A stretch of DNA of 64,000 nt from CAILZL01 sp050248275. GTDB taxonomy: Bacteria; Pseudomonadota; Gammaproteobacteria; Steroidobacterales; Steroidobacteraceae. This document shows positions 17,599 through 27,003 of the stretch, piece by piece. Position 1 is the stretch's first letter. Each line of letters starts with the position of its first letter. The stretch lies in contig JBFWSR010000016.1 in the NCBI GenBank assembly GCA_050248275.1, forward strand, positions 21,614-85,613, given 5' to 3'. The notes below the pieces were generated by a model. The model was given only the letters and a program-made list of their open reading frames with translations. It did not search any database and had not been told where the DNA came from. The translations under genes and the position numbers were made by a program.

Positions 17599-19980
17599 AT
17601 GGCTGTGAATCTCGATGCAGGACAGACACTGGCGCCGGCGCTGTTGCAAAAGATGCATGCCTACTGGCGTGCGGCGAACTATCTGTCGGTCGGCCAGATT
17701 TATCTTTATGACAACCCGCTGTTGCGCACACCGCTCGAACCGGCGCACATCAAGCCGATGTTGTTGGGACACTGGGGCACCACGCCCGGCCAGAATTTCA
17801 TCTATGTGCATCTGAACCGGGCCATCAAACAGTATGACCTGAACATGCTGTACATCTCCGGTCCCGGTCATGGCGGGCCGGCGCTGGTGGCCAACACCTA
17901 TCTCGAAGGGAGCTATAGCGAAATCTATACTGACATTCCCCAGGACCTGACAGGCCTGAAAAAACTGTTCACTCAGTTTTCCTTCCCGGGCGGCATTCCC
18001 AGCCATGTGTCGGCAGAATGCCCGGGTTCGATTCATGAAGGTGGCGAACTGGGTTATTCGCTCAGCCATGCCTTCGGCGCGGTATTCGATAATCCGGATC
18101 TGATCGTGGCCTGCGTGGTGGGGGACGGCGAAGCCGAGACCGGGCCATTGGCCACGGCGTGGCATTCCAACAAATTCCTGAATCCAGCCAGCGACGGTGC
18201 GGTGTTGCCCATCCTGCATCTCAATGGCTACAAGATCGCCAATCCCACCGTGCTGGCGCGCATCAGTCGCGATGAACTGGAACAACTGCTGCGCGGCTAT
18301 GGCTGGACGCCGTACTTTGTCGAAGGTCATGAACCGGAAAAAATGCATCAGACAATGGCGGCTGTGCTCGATCGGGTCGTGACCGAGATCAAGCATATTC
18401 AGCGTGCAGCGCGCGTCGATGGCGATACCACGCGGCCATGCTGGCCGATGATCGTGCTCAACTCGCCCAAGGGCTGGACCGGACCGAAATTTGTGGATGA
18501 TCTGCCGGTGGAGAACAGTTTTCGCTCGCATCAAGTGCCGCTCGCCGATGCCGCTCGCAATCCCGAACATCTGCGACAGCTCGAAGACTGGATGCGCAGT
18601 TACCGTCCGGAGGAGCTCTTTGACGACAACGGACGCCTGATGCCGCAACTGGCCGAACTGGCGCCGCTCGGTGAACGGCGCATGGGCGCCAATCCGCATG
18701 CCAATGGCGGCGTGTTGTTGCGCGATCTGCGCTTGCCGGATTTTATCGACTATGGCGTTGCTGTACCGTCGCCCGGCGCCGTACAGGCCAAAGACACTGA
18801 AGTGCTGGGCGGCTTCCTGCGCGATGTGATCCGTCTGAATGATGAGCAGAAGAACTTTCGCATTTTCGGCCCGGATGAAACCATTTCAAATCGGCTGCAA
18901 TCCGTTTTCGAAGTCACCAACCGCCAGTGGTATGCACAACGCACGCAGTAGGATGAATTTCTGGCGCCTGCGGGCAGGGTGATGGAAATGCTCAGCGAAC
19001 ATCAATGCGAAGGCTGGCTGGAAGGTTATCTGCTGACAGGTCGTCATGGCTTGTTCAATTGCTATGAAGCCTTCATCCACATCATCGATTCGATGTTCAA
19101 CCAGCACGCGAAGTGGCTGAAGGTGACTGCGCAGGTGCCCTGGCGGCGCAGAATCGCCTCGCTGAATTACCTGCTGGCCTCGCATGTATGGCGGCAGGAC
19201 CATAACGGCTTCACTCATCAGGATCCGGGTTTCATCGATCATGTGGTCAACAAGAAAGCGGAGATCGTGCGTGTCTATCTGCCGCCGGACGCCAATTGCC
19301 TGCTGGCGGTGATGGATGGTTGTCTGCGCAGCCGCCATTGCGTCAACGTGGTGGTGGCCGGCAAGCATCCGGCGCCGCAATGGCTGACGATGGATGCTGC
19401 GGTGGTGCACTGCATCGAAGGCATCGGCATCTGGTCATGGGCCAGCAACGATCAAGGCGCGGAACCGGATATTGTGATGGCCTGCGCCGGCGATGTGCCC
19501 ACGCTGGAAACCCTGGCCGCCGTGTCCATTCTGCGTGCGCGGCTGCCGGAGCTGAAAGTGCGTGTGGTGAATGTGGTGGACCTGATGAAATTGCAGCCGA
19601 GCAGCGAGCACCCGCATGGTCTCAGCGACCGGGATTTCGATGCGTTGTTCACCAGGGACAAGCCGATCATCTTCGCTTTTCACGGCTATCCGTGGCTGAT
19701 TCATCGGTTGACCTATCGCCGCACCAATCACCACAACCTGCATGTGCGTGGGTACAAGGAAGAGGGCACGATTACCACGGCGTTCGATATGACGGTGCTC
19801 AACGAGATCGACCGTTTCCATCTGGTGCAGGATGCCATTGAACGCCTGCCGCAACTGGGCGATCGCGGCGCGCACCTCAATCAGGAACTGGCCGACAAAC
19901 TCATCGAGCACCATCTGTATATTCGCAAACAGGGCAGGGATATGCCGGAAATTCGCGATTGGCGCTGGCCGGGAAATTGA
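17599..19980 (+). pseudogene. xfp: Phosphoketolase, interrupted by one in-frame TAG codon
   Basis: Phosphoketolase splits xylulose-5-P or fructose-6-P with phosphate into acetyl-P and an aldose phosphate using thiamine diphosphate. The frame would give 793 codons, the normal family length, but a TAG stands at 18949-18951. The first part carries GPGHGGPALVANTYLEGSY and the ThDP motif GDGEAETGP, and ends NRQWYAQRTQ. The same frame continues at once as DEFLAPAGR, then MLSEHQCEGWLEGYLLTGRH and the C-terminal domain to 19980. No frameshift is needed; only one codon is wrong. No good ribosome-binding site precedes the GTG/ATG at 18979-18984, so a true two-subunit enzyme is unlikely. Options are sequencing error, a fresh nonsense mutation, or read-through; TAG is used as a normal stop elsewhere here (tal, TonB receptor). 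Start 17599 follows GGTGAG; 17596 is also ATG. Confidence 0.9.
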
Positions 19981-20134
19981 CCGGCATTGGGAACAGGCAT
20001 GCACGGTTGCTGCAGCAGGAGCGATTCGCGCCCGTCCTCTCGGACTTGCCGCAGGGTCTCAGGACAAATGCTGCAAAAAAATCATGGTTCGACTGGCTCG
20101 CCATGAACGCAATCCAGATTTGATTGATGCCACA

Positions 20135-22045
20135 TTAATAGTCTCGAGCCGCCAGGGCGCGAGCAATGTAATCCGCTTTGACGGTTGCTCGCGGCACGCG
20201 ACCTGCAAACCAGCTACGCACATCTTCTTCCAGGCCGATGCCATGCATGTAGTTGTATAGCGCCTTGTTGAGCGCCTGACCCAGGGCATCGTGATCCACG
20301 CCGGTCGGATCGATAAAACCGATGTCGTTCCTGGCGAAGGTGATAGTGGGTAAGGGCGCCAGCTGCACGCCGTATTCTTCAGGATGCATGCCCACCGGCG
20401 AATGCACGGTACAGGCGAAACGGTGAAAGAAGCCCGACTGGATGCAGCCTTCGGCAAACAACTGGCGCACATACTCCAGCGCATCCACCGTGTCCTGCAC
20501 GGTCTGGGTCGGAAAACCGTACATCAGATAGGCATGCACCAGAATGCCGGCATCGGTGAATGCGCGCGTCACGCGCGCCACCTGCGCCACGGAGACGCCT
20601 TTTTTCATCAGCTTGAGTAAACGATCCGAGGCCACTTCCAGACCGCCCGAGATGGCGATGCAGCCACTGTCGGCCAGTTGCCGGCATAGCTCAGGACTGA
20701 AGGATTTTTCAAAACGAATGTTGCCCCACCAGGAAATCGCCACATGACGGCGCTGCAATTCGGCGGCGAGCGCTTTCAATGATTTGGGCGGTGCGGCTTC
20801 ATCGACAAAATGAAAGCCGGTCTGGCCGGTTTCCCTGACGATGGCTTCGATGCGATCCACCAATACACTGGCGGATGCGGTTTCATAGCGCGAGATGTAA
20901 TCCAGACTGACATCGCAGAAGCTGCATTTTTTCCAGTAACAGCCATGTGCCACCGTCAGCTTGTTCCAGCGGCCATCGGACCACAGCCGATGCATGGGGT
21001 TGAGCATGTCCAGCAGCGACAGATAGCGATTCAGCGGCAGTCCATCCCAGGTGGGCGTGCCTATGTCGGCAAAGGGAATGTCGGGCTCGGCATGATTGAT
21101 GAACCGCACAATGCCTTTGTCGCACACATAGGTACGCACGAGGTGATGTTCGGCTCGTTTGCCTTGCACATGTTCCACCAGCGCCAGTACCGGCAGCTCG
21201 CCATCGTCGAGCGTCACATAGTCGAAGTAATCGAACACGCGCGGTTCGTTGAGTTCACGCAATTCGGTATTCACAAAGCCGCCGCCCAATGCAGTGACGA
21301 TGGCAGGGGCATGGGCCTTGATGGCCTGCGCAATGCGAAACGCCGCATAGACCGCGCCCGGAAAAGGCACGGAAATCAGTACCAGCTCCGGTTGATGCTT
21401 GTCTATCGCACCCAGCGTCAGTTTGCGCAGGGTGTTGTCCACCAGATTCAACGGAGCCGCCAATGCCTGGGCGAGCGGTTCAAAGGTGGGCTGGCTTTGC
21501 GCCAGCGATTCTGCGTAACGTACAAACTCGAAGCGGCCATCCACTGCATCGCGCAGCACATCGGCGATGTCATTCAAGTACAGCGTCGCCAGATGACGCG
21601 CACGATCCTGGGTTCCCAGCGCGCCAAATGCCCAGGCCAGCGGATCGCCGCCTGCCTCATCTACATAGGCTTCCAATGCAGCGAAGCGCGGTCCTTCGGG
21701 CAGGAAGGAGCGACTGGCGATGCGATGCGCCAGCGTCGAATCATGTCCCTGCAAAAAACCAATGGTTGCGGCGATGGTGCCGAGGTATCGCGGATACTGC
21801 GCGGCAAACGCCTGTATGCGTTCCGAACGCTGGCGCGCCGGCATGGCGGCGATGCGTTCGTGAATGGCCTGCAGGCCCTCAACCGAAAACAATTCAAGCA
21901 CCAGCGCCAGCGCCAGATCTTCCTGCGCGGCAGTGACGCCACGGGAACGCAGAAAACCAGTCAGATATGCCGTCGATGGGTACGGCGTATTGAGCTGTGT
22001 CATCGGCGGAATGATGGCAAGAACACGACAGGATGGAGCGGACAT
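20135..22045 (-). CDS. B12-binding-domain radical SAM protein
   Basis: A 636-residue radical SAM enzyme of the cobalamin-dependent or BchE-like class; substrate unknown. The N-terminal part (LAIIPPMTQLNTPYPSTAYLTGFLRSRG, later SVPFPGAVYAAFRIAQAIK and ALGGGFVNTELRE) resembles a B12-binding Rossmann domain, though the His of the base-off motif was not identified. The cluster motif HGCYWKKCSFCDVSLDY (plus-strand 20906-20950 region) has spacing CX4CX2C instead of the canonical CX3CX2C. Typical downstream radical SAM elements FHFVDEAAPP, SGGLEVASDRLLKLMKKG and YLMYGFPTQT follow. ATG at 22045 is preferred to a start seven codons upstream. It is not in an operon, so the context gives no substrate. 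Confidence 0.82.
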   Translation of the reverse strand: MSAPSCRVLAIIPPMTQLNTPYPSTAYLTGFLRSRGVTAAQEDLALALVLELFSVEGLQAIHERIAAMPARQRSERIQAFAAQYPRYLGTIAATIGFLQGHDSTLAHRIASRSFLPEGPRFAALEAYVDEAGGDPLAWAFGALGTQDRARHLATLYLNDIADVLRDAVDGRFEFVRYAESLAQSQPTFEPLAQALAAPLNLVDNTLRKLTLGAIDKHQPELVLISVPFPGAVYAAFRIAQAIKAHAPAIVTALGGGFVNTELRELNEPRVFDYFDYVTLDDGELPVLALVEHVQGKRAEHHLVRTYVCDKGIVRFINHAEPDIPFADIGTPTWDGLPLNRYLSLLDMLNPMHRLWSDGRWNKLTVAHGCYWKKCSFCDVSLDYISRYETASASVLVDRIEAIVRETGQTGFHFVDEAAPPKSLKALAAELQRRHVAISWWGNIRFEKSFSPELCRQLADSGCIAISGGLEVASDRLLKLMKKGVSVAQVARVTRAFTDAGILVHAYLMYGFPTQTVQDTVDALEYVRQLFAEGCIQSGFFHRFACTVHSPVGMHPEEYGVQLAPLPTITFARNDIGFIDPTGVDHDALGQALNKALYNYMHGIGLEEDVRSWFAGRVPRATVKADYIARALAARDY

Positions 22046-22514
22046 GAAGACAGTTGGTGTTAACAATGAGTTGCTAGCCTAACAATATTCGATTGTCCAT
22101 GCCTGCACGGGGGGGCGGCTAGCGAACTTTCTGTAAGTGGAATTGCTACATGATGCGATGCACGAGTGGCTGATGGGTTGCACGGGCGGCAGATTTGATC
22201 TTGATGCACTTGCCGCCAGCGCGGGATAAAGGCAATCGGAGGGAAAGAGTTGCGCAAACAGTGGCATGCATCGGCCAGGATGGGTGTTCCTGTCTGGCTG
22301 ATATTCACAACGCGCGACGCAAACCCGCGCTGCGCCTGTGCTGGCAAGTGGGTGATCCTGCCGGAATTATTCCTGTCCAATTAGTCACTTGTCAGGCTGA
22401 TAGTTCAACAGGGGTCGTCATGCTGGCGAAGCTTGCATTCATGAGCGCCGGTTATCGCGGCAATGTGGCGACGATTTTCCGATATTTGATGCGGTTCAGG
22501 AGTATGGTGGCAAC
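22046..22514. other. Intergenic region without a recognisable gene
   Basis: This 469-base gap separates the radical SAM gene from a small plus-strand ORF. A 106-codon minus-strand frame (22060-22380) exists but has an unnatural composition rich in Pro, Arg, His and Cys, and no ribosome-binding site. No tRNA-like fold, terminator with T-run or long repeat was seen. Promoters for the flanking divergent genes must lie here, but no strong -35/-10 pair stands out. Confidence 0.5.
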
Positions 22515-22835
22515 ATGGCCAATCCAATGCTGCATCCTGTGCCGAATCCCGATCTCAATCGCGAAGCCGAATATCGAGTCGAATCGATTGCGCGCACCAC
22601 CACGCCAGCCGGTCTCGAAGGCATCTGGTACCAATACGTGATCGCTCAGGGCACCAACCTGATCAAAGGCATGCGCTGCGGCGACAAGGCGCAGGTGGAT
22701 GGTGAAGTGCGTGACATGGTCGAACGCCTGAATGAACGACGTGTCGGTAAAACCAGGCCGCGCGTGAAGGCAGCACCGCAGCCCGCCAGCGTCGCGTCCA
22801 AAACCAATCAGGGCGCTGCAGACCGCCCAGTGTAG
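22515..22835 (+). CDS. Small hypothetical protein
   Basis: A 106-residue soluble protein (MANPMLHPVPNPDLNREAEYR...) not assigned to a family here. The body contains GLEGIWYQYVIAQGTNLIKGMRCG followed by a charged helix (QVDGEVRDMVERLNERR) and a Lys/Pro/Ala-rich tail. Codon use and amino-acid balance look like a real protein. An AGGAG at 22498-22502 lies 12 bases from the ATG, a little far. It is isolated, with its 3' end 53 bases from the end of a convergent gene. Confidence 0.6.
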   Translation: MANPMLHPVPNPDLNREAEYRVESIARTTTPAGLEGIWYQYVIAQGTNLIKGMRCGDKAQVDGEVRDMVERLNERRVGKTRPRVKAAPQPASVASKTNQGAADRPV

Positions 22836-22888
22836 TCTGGCTGGCGATATCAATTCGCGCGCTTGCTATGAGTCGTGAACAGCAATTC

Positions 22889-24301
22889 CTACTCTGCGTC
22901 GCAATTTGACCTGTCAGTGCCGGGCAGTGTGCCGGCGCGCAGCAATTGCCGATTGATACGCGCATGAAAGTCCTGTGGTTCCAGCGCAATGGCGCGTTCG
23001 AATTCACTATCCGCCTCTTGCGGCTGACAGGCTAGAGCATAAGCCATGCCGAGATTGTTGGCCGCCCGGGCGCTGGCCGGGTTCTGTGCCGCAGCGGTCT
23101 GCCAGAAACTGATCTCGGTAGCGTAAACCTCGTTGCGTCGCACAGTGTTTAAGGCAAGCAGCGCCAGTAGTGCGGCGATGGTCAGTTTCCCGGGGAAAGT
23201 TTGTTGTAGGCGGAATCGCGTGCTGCATGACGCCACCAGCCAGGACGGTCCCGCCAGCGCCAGATAAAGCTGCCGATCATTGGCTGTATCCAGTCTCGGC
23301 AACAGCGTGTTGGTGGGTAGCAGACAGACCAGAAACCACAGGATGGCGAATGCCGCAGTCGATGAACGGCGTAATTGCCGAAGACTCCAGCCGGCCAGCA
23401 TGAGCCACATGGCCAGCAACATGATGGAGAGCAGGTCGGGCTGCGTCACAGTGACGAGCTGTGGATCAGCATTCATATGGTTGATGCGCAGCAACTGACC
23501 GGCGAGATACAGCAGTGCATGCGCCTGCGTCAGGAGATTATCGCCAACAGAGCGGATGTTCAGGCTGAAAGACAGTAATTGCTGATACGCGGGCAGTAAC
23601 CACGCAATGCCAAGGGCTGCGATGGCCACAGCCAGCGGTATCCACAAACGCTGTGCAAAGCCGGGCGAACCGGGCGTGCCGGCGGACCACAACCAGAACA
23701 ACAGTGGCATGACCAGTGCGGTTTCCTTGACGGCGACGGCCAGCAGCAAGGTGCAGCAGCACGCCGTGATATACCTGCGTCGCGCTGACATATCGACGGC
23801 GGTTTCGCTGCGGGCCCATGCATAAAGACTCAGTAACGAAAACAGCACGGCCAGTGAGCTGGAGCGGCCGCTGATGTAAGTCACCGCTTCAGTCTGGGCG
23901 GGATGCAGGGCAAACAGCAGGCCGGTCAGCAGTGCCGTCCAGCGTGCCCGGGTTGCAGTCAGACCTTGCTGTAGTCCCTTGAGAGTAAACAGCGCAGTGA
24001 TCAATGTTGCATTGAGGACATGTACAACCATATTGAAAACCCGGAAATCGCGGGGTCCGTGGCCCAGCGCATGGTTAAGCGCGTAACTGAGTTTGAGCAG
24101 TGGCCGCATACCCGGCATGGCGGCCAGCCATGCCGACAGCGACTGGACGCGCGGTTCGTTGACAATCACATTCCAGTCATCGAACTGGAAGCTTGCATCC
24201 AGCGAAGGCCACCACACGGCAGTGATGACCGAGCCCAACAGCAGCGCTCTCAGCCATAATGGCGGGGTCGATAGTCGTCCGTTAATGAACGAGTGATGCA
24301 T
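22889..24301 (-). CDS. TMTC/PMT-like membrane glycosyltransferase with C-terminal TPR
   Basis: A polytopic inner-membrane protein of 470 residues with about ten hydrophobic helices. Near the N terminus FQFDDWNVIVNEPRVQ carries the acidic pair expected of GT-C O-mannosyltransferases. LFALHPAQTEAVTYISGRSSSLAVLFSLLSLYAWAR matches the TMTC/DUF1736-type pattern. The C-terminal 45 residues (ARAANNLGMAYALACQPQEADSEFERAIALEPQDFHARI) form one to two TPR units. Such proteins probably transfer lipid-linked sugars to proteins, but the substrate is unknown. ATG at 24301 overlaps the end of the upstream DD-carboxypeptidase gene by 20 bases, suggesting coupling. Confidence 0.75.
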   Translation of the reverse strand: MHHSFINGRLSTPPLWLRALLLGSVITAVWWPSLDASFQFDDWNVIVNEPRVQSLSAWLAAMPGMRPLLKLSYALNHALGHGPRDFRVFNMVVHVLNATLITALFTLKGLQQGLTATRARWTALLTGLLFALHPAQTEAVTYISGRSSSLAVLFSLLSLYAWARSETAVDMSARRRYITACCCTLLLAVAVKETALVMPLLFWLWSAGTPGSPGFAQRLWIPLAVAIAALGIAWLLPAYQQLLSFSLNIRSVGDNLLTQAHALLYLAGQLLRINHMNADPQLVTVTQPDLLSIMLLAMWLMLAGWSLRQLRRSSTAAFAILWFLVCLLPTNTLLPRLDTANDRQLYLALAGPSWLVASCSTRFRLQQTFPGKLTIAALLALLALNTVRRNEVYATEISFWQTAAAQNPASARAANNLGMAYALACQPQEADSEFERAIALEPQDFHARINRQLLRAGTLPGTDRSNCDAE

Positions 24302-25118
24302 TTGCAAAAGCGTTCTCGATCATGCCATGCGCGAGCCACCAGCGTTGGCGAGCGCCGAGCATGACCAGCCACACTTCGTGTTCATCGCGCCGCACCAGTG
24401 CAATCAGGCATTGGCCTGCCTGTTGCGTATAGCCGGTTTTCATGCCCAGCGTACCCGGCAGGCGACCCAGCAATTGATTGGTATTGGTGAACGCAATCTG
24501 CCGGCCGGCGCGAGTCGTCAGGGTGGCGTGGTCTGCGGCTGCCAGCGTCGCAATCAGTCGTTGTCGATGCGCCGCCTGAGCCAGTTTCAGCAGGTCAGTA
24601 GCGGTTGTGTATTGACCGGGCGCATCAAAGCCACAGGGATCGACAAAGTGCGAATCGTGCATGCCCAGCGCATTCGCGCGTGCGTTCATGCGCATGACGA
24701 AATTCGCCCAGTCGGGCGCTGCATTTTCCACCAGTGTCAGACAGGCATCATTGGCGGAGTGGATCAGCATCGCCGCCAGCGCGGCGCCGGCGCGTATCTG
24801 GTCATCGGGGCGCAGGCCGACATGCGATGGTTCGGCGCGCGCGGCTGCTGCGCTGACCGTTATCCAGCGCTCGTTCGACCAGTCGGATTCCAGCAGCACC
24901 AGTGCAGTGAGCAGCTTGACCAGCGACGCTGCGGGCAGGCGTGTCGTAGCGGCATGTTGTCCCAGTATTTGGCCATCGAATAACAGCAGGTAGCTGCGCG
25001 CTGCCTGTGGATAGGGATCAGGCGCCTCTGCTCGCGCTACTGACAGCCAGCCGCACAGTAGCATCATGAAGCCAGCCAGGCGGCTGCATGATGTGCAGCA
25101 TGGATGACGCAACAGCAA
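24282..25118 (-). CDS. D-alanyl-D-alanine carboxypeptidase, short form
   Basis: A periplasmic S11 serine peptidase that trims pentapeptides in peptidoglycan. It has a signal peptide (to about AEA, residue 32) and all three active-site motifs: SLVK (nucleophile Ser near 65), SAND (near 121) and KTG (near 225). At 278 residues it lacks the C-terminal beta domain and amphipathic anchor of DacA/DacC, so it is probably soluble or differently localised. The downstream membrane glycosyltransferase gene overlaps its end, which hints at a joint envelope role. Confidence 0.88.
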   Translation of the reverse strand: MLLRHPCCTSCSRLAGFMMLLCGWLSVARAEAPDPYPQAARSYLLLFDGQILGQHAATTRLPAASLVKLLTALVLLESDWSNERWITVSAAAARAEPSHVGLRPDDQIRAGAALAAMLIHSANDACLTLVENAAPDWANFVMRMNARANALGMHDSHFVDPCGFDAPGQYTTATDLLKLAQAAHRQRLIATLAAADHATLTTRAGRQIAFTNTNQLLGRLPGTLGMKTGYTQQAGQCLIALVRRDEHEVWLVMLGARQRWWLAHGMIENAFANASLVH

Positions 25119-25124
25119 AGCGGA

Positions 25125-26096
25125 TCAATTGCCGAACAGGCCGCCCAGCGCCTTTTTGCCCTTGCCAAACAGACCCTTTGTCTTGTCTTTGGAATTGTCA
25201 GGCGAGGCGGGAGCATTCTCATCGCCGCTTTGCACCATCAGGTTCGTGTAGTTTGAGCAGAAGTTGCGATACTTCTCATTGACGGCGGTATAACGACGGC
25301 CCGCGCATTGCGCGTTGGCCAGCTCGGCCGCTTGCGCCGAACATTCCTTGACGAGGAAATCCAGCTGGCCACTGTTTTCTGCGGTGCTGCACAGATTGGC
25401 GCGCACTTTCTCGACACCCGTTCCGCATAGTCTGGCAGAGTCGTTCAGGGGTGTGGCGCCGGGTTGCGCTGCCTGGCCCTGCTGGGCATACATGCGCTGC
25501 ATATCCGCTTGCGACAGGAATGACTTGTGGGTCTGGAAATTCGTGCAGTAGGTTTTAATGTCCTGCGGGTCCTTGCAGTTGGCCATCATGCTGGGCATCG
25601 CCGCTGACTTTGCTGCCTCGCGGCACTGTTCCCTGGTGAGCTGGGCCATCTGCTGCTGGCTCTGTTCCACCATCTGCCTGGCCTTGGTATTGATTTCGCC
25701 GCCATCGCAGGCGCCGAGTTTCTGGCCTTCGTAGTTCATGGTCATCTGCGCGCCTTGTGCATTGACTTTCATGCTGCCCTTGTAGTGATCGGGGCCGAGA
25801 TAGGTGATCTCGCCCGATCCTTCCATCGCATCCTTGCCGGTACAGCGCATCTTGAAGCTTTGCGTGTTGCCGCTGCGTTTGGTGTCATAGGTGGTGCAGT
25901 TTTTGTCGGCCGGAATGGGCGCGTCCTGGTTGCCGGCGGCCTTGCAAATCTCATTGGTCGAGCCGGGCATCGACATGCCTTCCATTTGCATCGAGCTGGT
26001 GACGCGCCATTTCTCGCCGCTCGCTGCGAGTTGCCCCCATGCCAGCGTCGATGTGCCGCACAGAGCCAACAGTAAGAATCGGGACGCGTTATTCAT
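25125..26096 (-). CDS. DUF3617 domain-containing secreted protein
   Basis: A 323-residue exported protein: the signal peptide MNNASRFLLLALCGTSTLAWG is followed by the DUF3617 pattern GEKWRVTSSMQMEGMSMPG with paired cysteines (EICKAAG, NCTTYDT, MRCTGK). A longer Cys-containing helical region and a basic Lys/Gly tail (GLFGKGKKALGGLFGN) follow. Function is unknown for the family. The ATG at 26096 has GGGAGAA upstream, whereas the longer frame would run into the pilin accessory gene. It lies six bases upstream of the carboxypeptidase gene on the same strand, so the two may be co-transcribed. Confidence 0.8.
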   Translation of the reverse strand: MNNASRFLLLALCGTSTLAWGQLAASGEKWRVTSSMQMEGMSMPGSTNEICKAAGNQDAPIPADKNCTTYDTKRSGNTQSFKMRCTGKDAMEGSGEITYLGPDHYKGSMKVNAQGAQMTMNYEGQKLGACDGGEINTKARQMVEQSQQQMAQLTREQCREAAKSAAMPSMMANCKDPQDIKTYCTNFQTHKSFLSQADMQRMYAQQGQAAQPGATPLNDSARLCGTGVEKVRANLCSTAENSGQLDFLVKECSAQAAELANAQCAGRRYTAVNEKYRNFCSNYTNLMVQSGDENAPASPDNSKDKTKGLFGKGKKALGGLFGN

Positions 26097-26187
26097 CTTG
26101 ATTTCTCCCATGCAATGATTCAAGCGTACCGCAGTTGCGGCAGCCGGTGTATCCGATGTTCCGAGAGGCATCTGCGATAAAGGATCA

Positions 26188-26934
26188 TCAGAGGCTGAAC
26201 GGCAGTATCTTGATGACGGCCATTGGCTGGCGGCGCACCACGGCAGTGTAGGTGGCGGTCTTGACTTCAAAGGGGAGGAGTACGGTTTCCTGCCAGCTCA
26301 GATGGTTTTTCTGCAGCAACTGGTCGATTTCCGCGGCGAGAGCCGGGTTGCGTGACTGGAGTTGCGACCTTGAAAGGGCTGCCTGATTTGGCGCAATGCC
26401 TGCCTGTTCAAGCGGTACGTAATATTGCGGCATGAACTGCGGGCCGACGCCGAATGCGCCGTAAAACACCATATCACTGCGCGCTGCGGGGTCATCGGGT
26501 ATCGACAGCGCTACAAACTTTGGAACAAATACCGGCAGTTCGCGATAAGCGGGCAGCCTGGTCTTGCGCAGGAAGTCCGGCACGATGTCGCTGGCCTGCA
26601 CCAGTTGAAAACGCTGACCATCGAAGACGCCGTATACCATGCGGCTGACATAACCGGAGTACAGGCCATAACTGAGTGCGGTGATCTGCACGATGGCGAT
26701 CAGGCTCATATCCAGTGTGAGTGCGCGTCGTGATTTTTCCGGATTGAACAGGATCAGGGTCATGATCGGGCCCAGCACCACGTCGATGCCGATGATCAGC
26801 GTCAACAGCATCAGGCCGCCGAGCGCCCAGAAAAACGGCAGCGGATACCAATAGAACAACAGCAGGCAGATCACTATCGAAGAAAGGGAGGCGCTGATCA
26901 GCAGATGCGTCAGGGCAGCTTTGATGCGGGTCAT
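26188..26934 (-). CDS. TfpX/TfpZ family type IV pilin accessory protein
   Basis: A 248-residue membrane protein starting MTRIKAALTHLLISASLSS with three hydrophobic helices. GIDVVLGPIMTLILFNPEKSRRALTLDMSLIAIVQ matches the TfpX/TfpZ family closely. In known systems these proteins help a cognate pilin reach the surface. No pilin gene is adjacent here, so it is an orphan or serves a distant pilin. The ATG at 26934 gives the family N terminus. Confidence 0.85.
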   Translation of the reverse strand: MTRIKAALTHLLISASLSSIVICLLLFYWYPLPFFWALGGLMLLTLIIGIDVVLGPIMTLILFNPEKSRRALTLDMSLIAIVQITALSYGLYSGYVSRMVYGVFDGQRFQLVQASDIVPDFLRKTRLPAYRELPVFVPKFVALSIPDDPAARSDMVFYGAFGVGPQFMPQYYVPLEQAGIAPNQAALSRSQLQSRNPALAAEIDQLLQKNHLSWQETVLLPFEVKTATYTAVVRRQPMAVIKILPFSL

Positions 26935-27003
26935 ATCAGAGAAACAAAGCAGGGGGACCAGAATAATTATATTCAGCCGATGTGAATTGCAAAGCACATG
27001 GCT

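Noticed and set aside
18979..19980. Separate gene for the C-terminal part of phosphoketolase
   Set aside because: No ribosome-binding site before the GTG/ATG pair, and the preceding codons already encode family sequence in the same frame.
22060..22380. 106-codon minus-strand frame in the 22 kb gap
   Set aside because: Unbalanced composition, no ribosome-binding site and no recognisable pattern; treated as chance.
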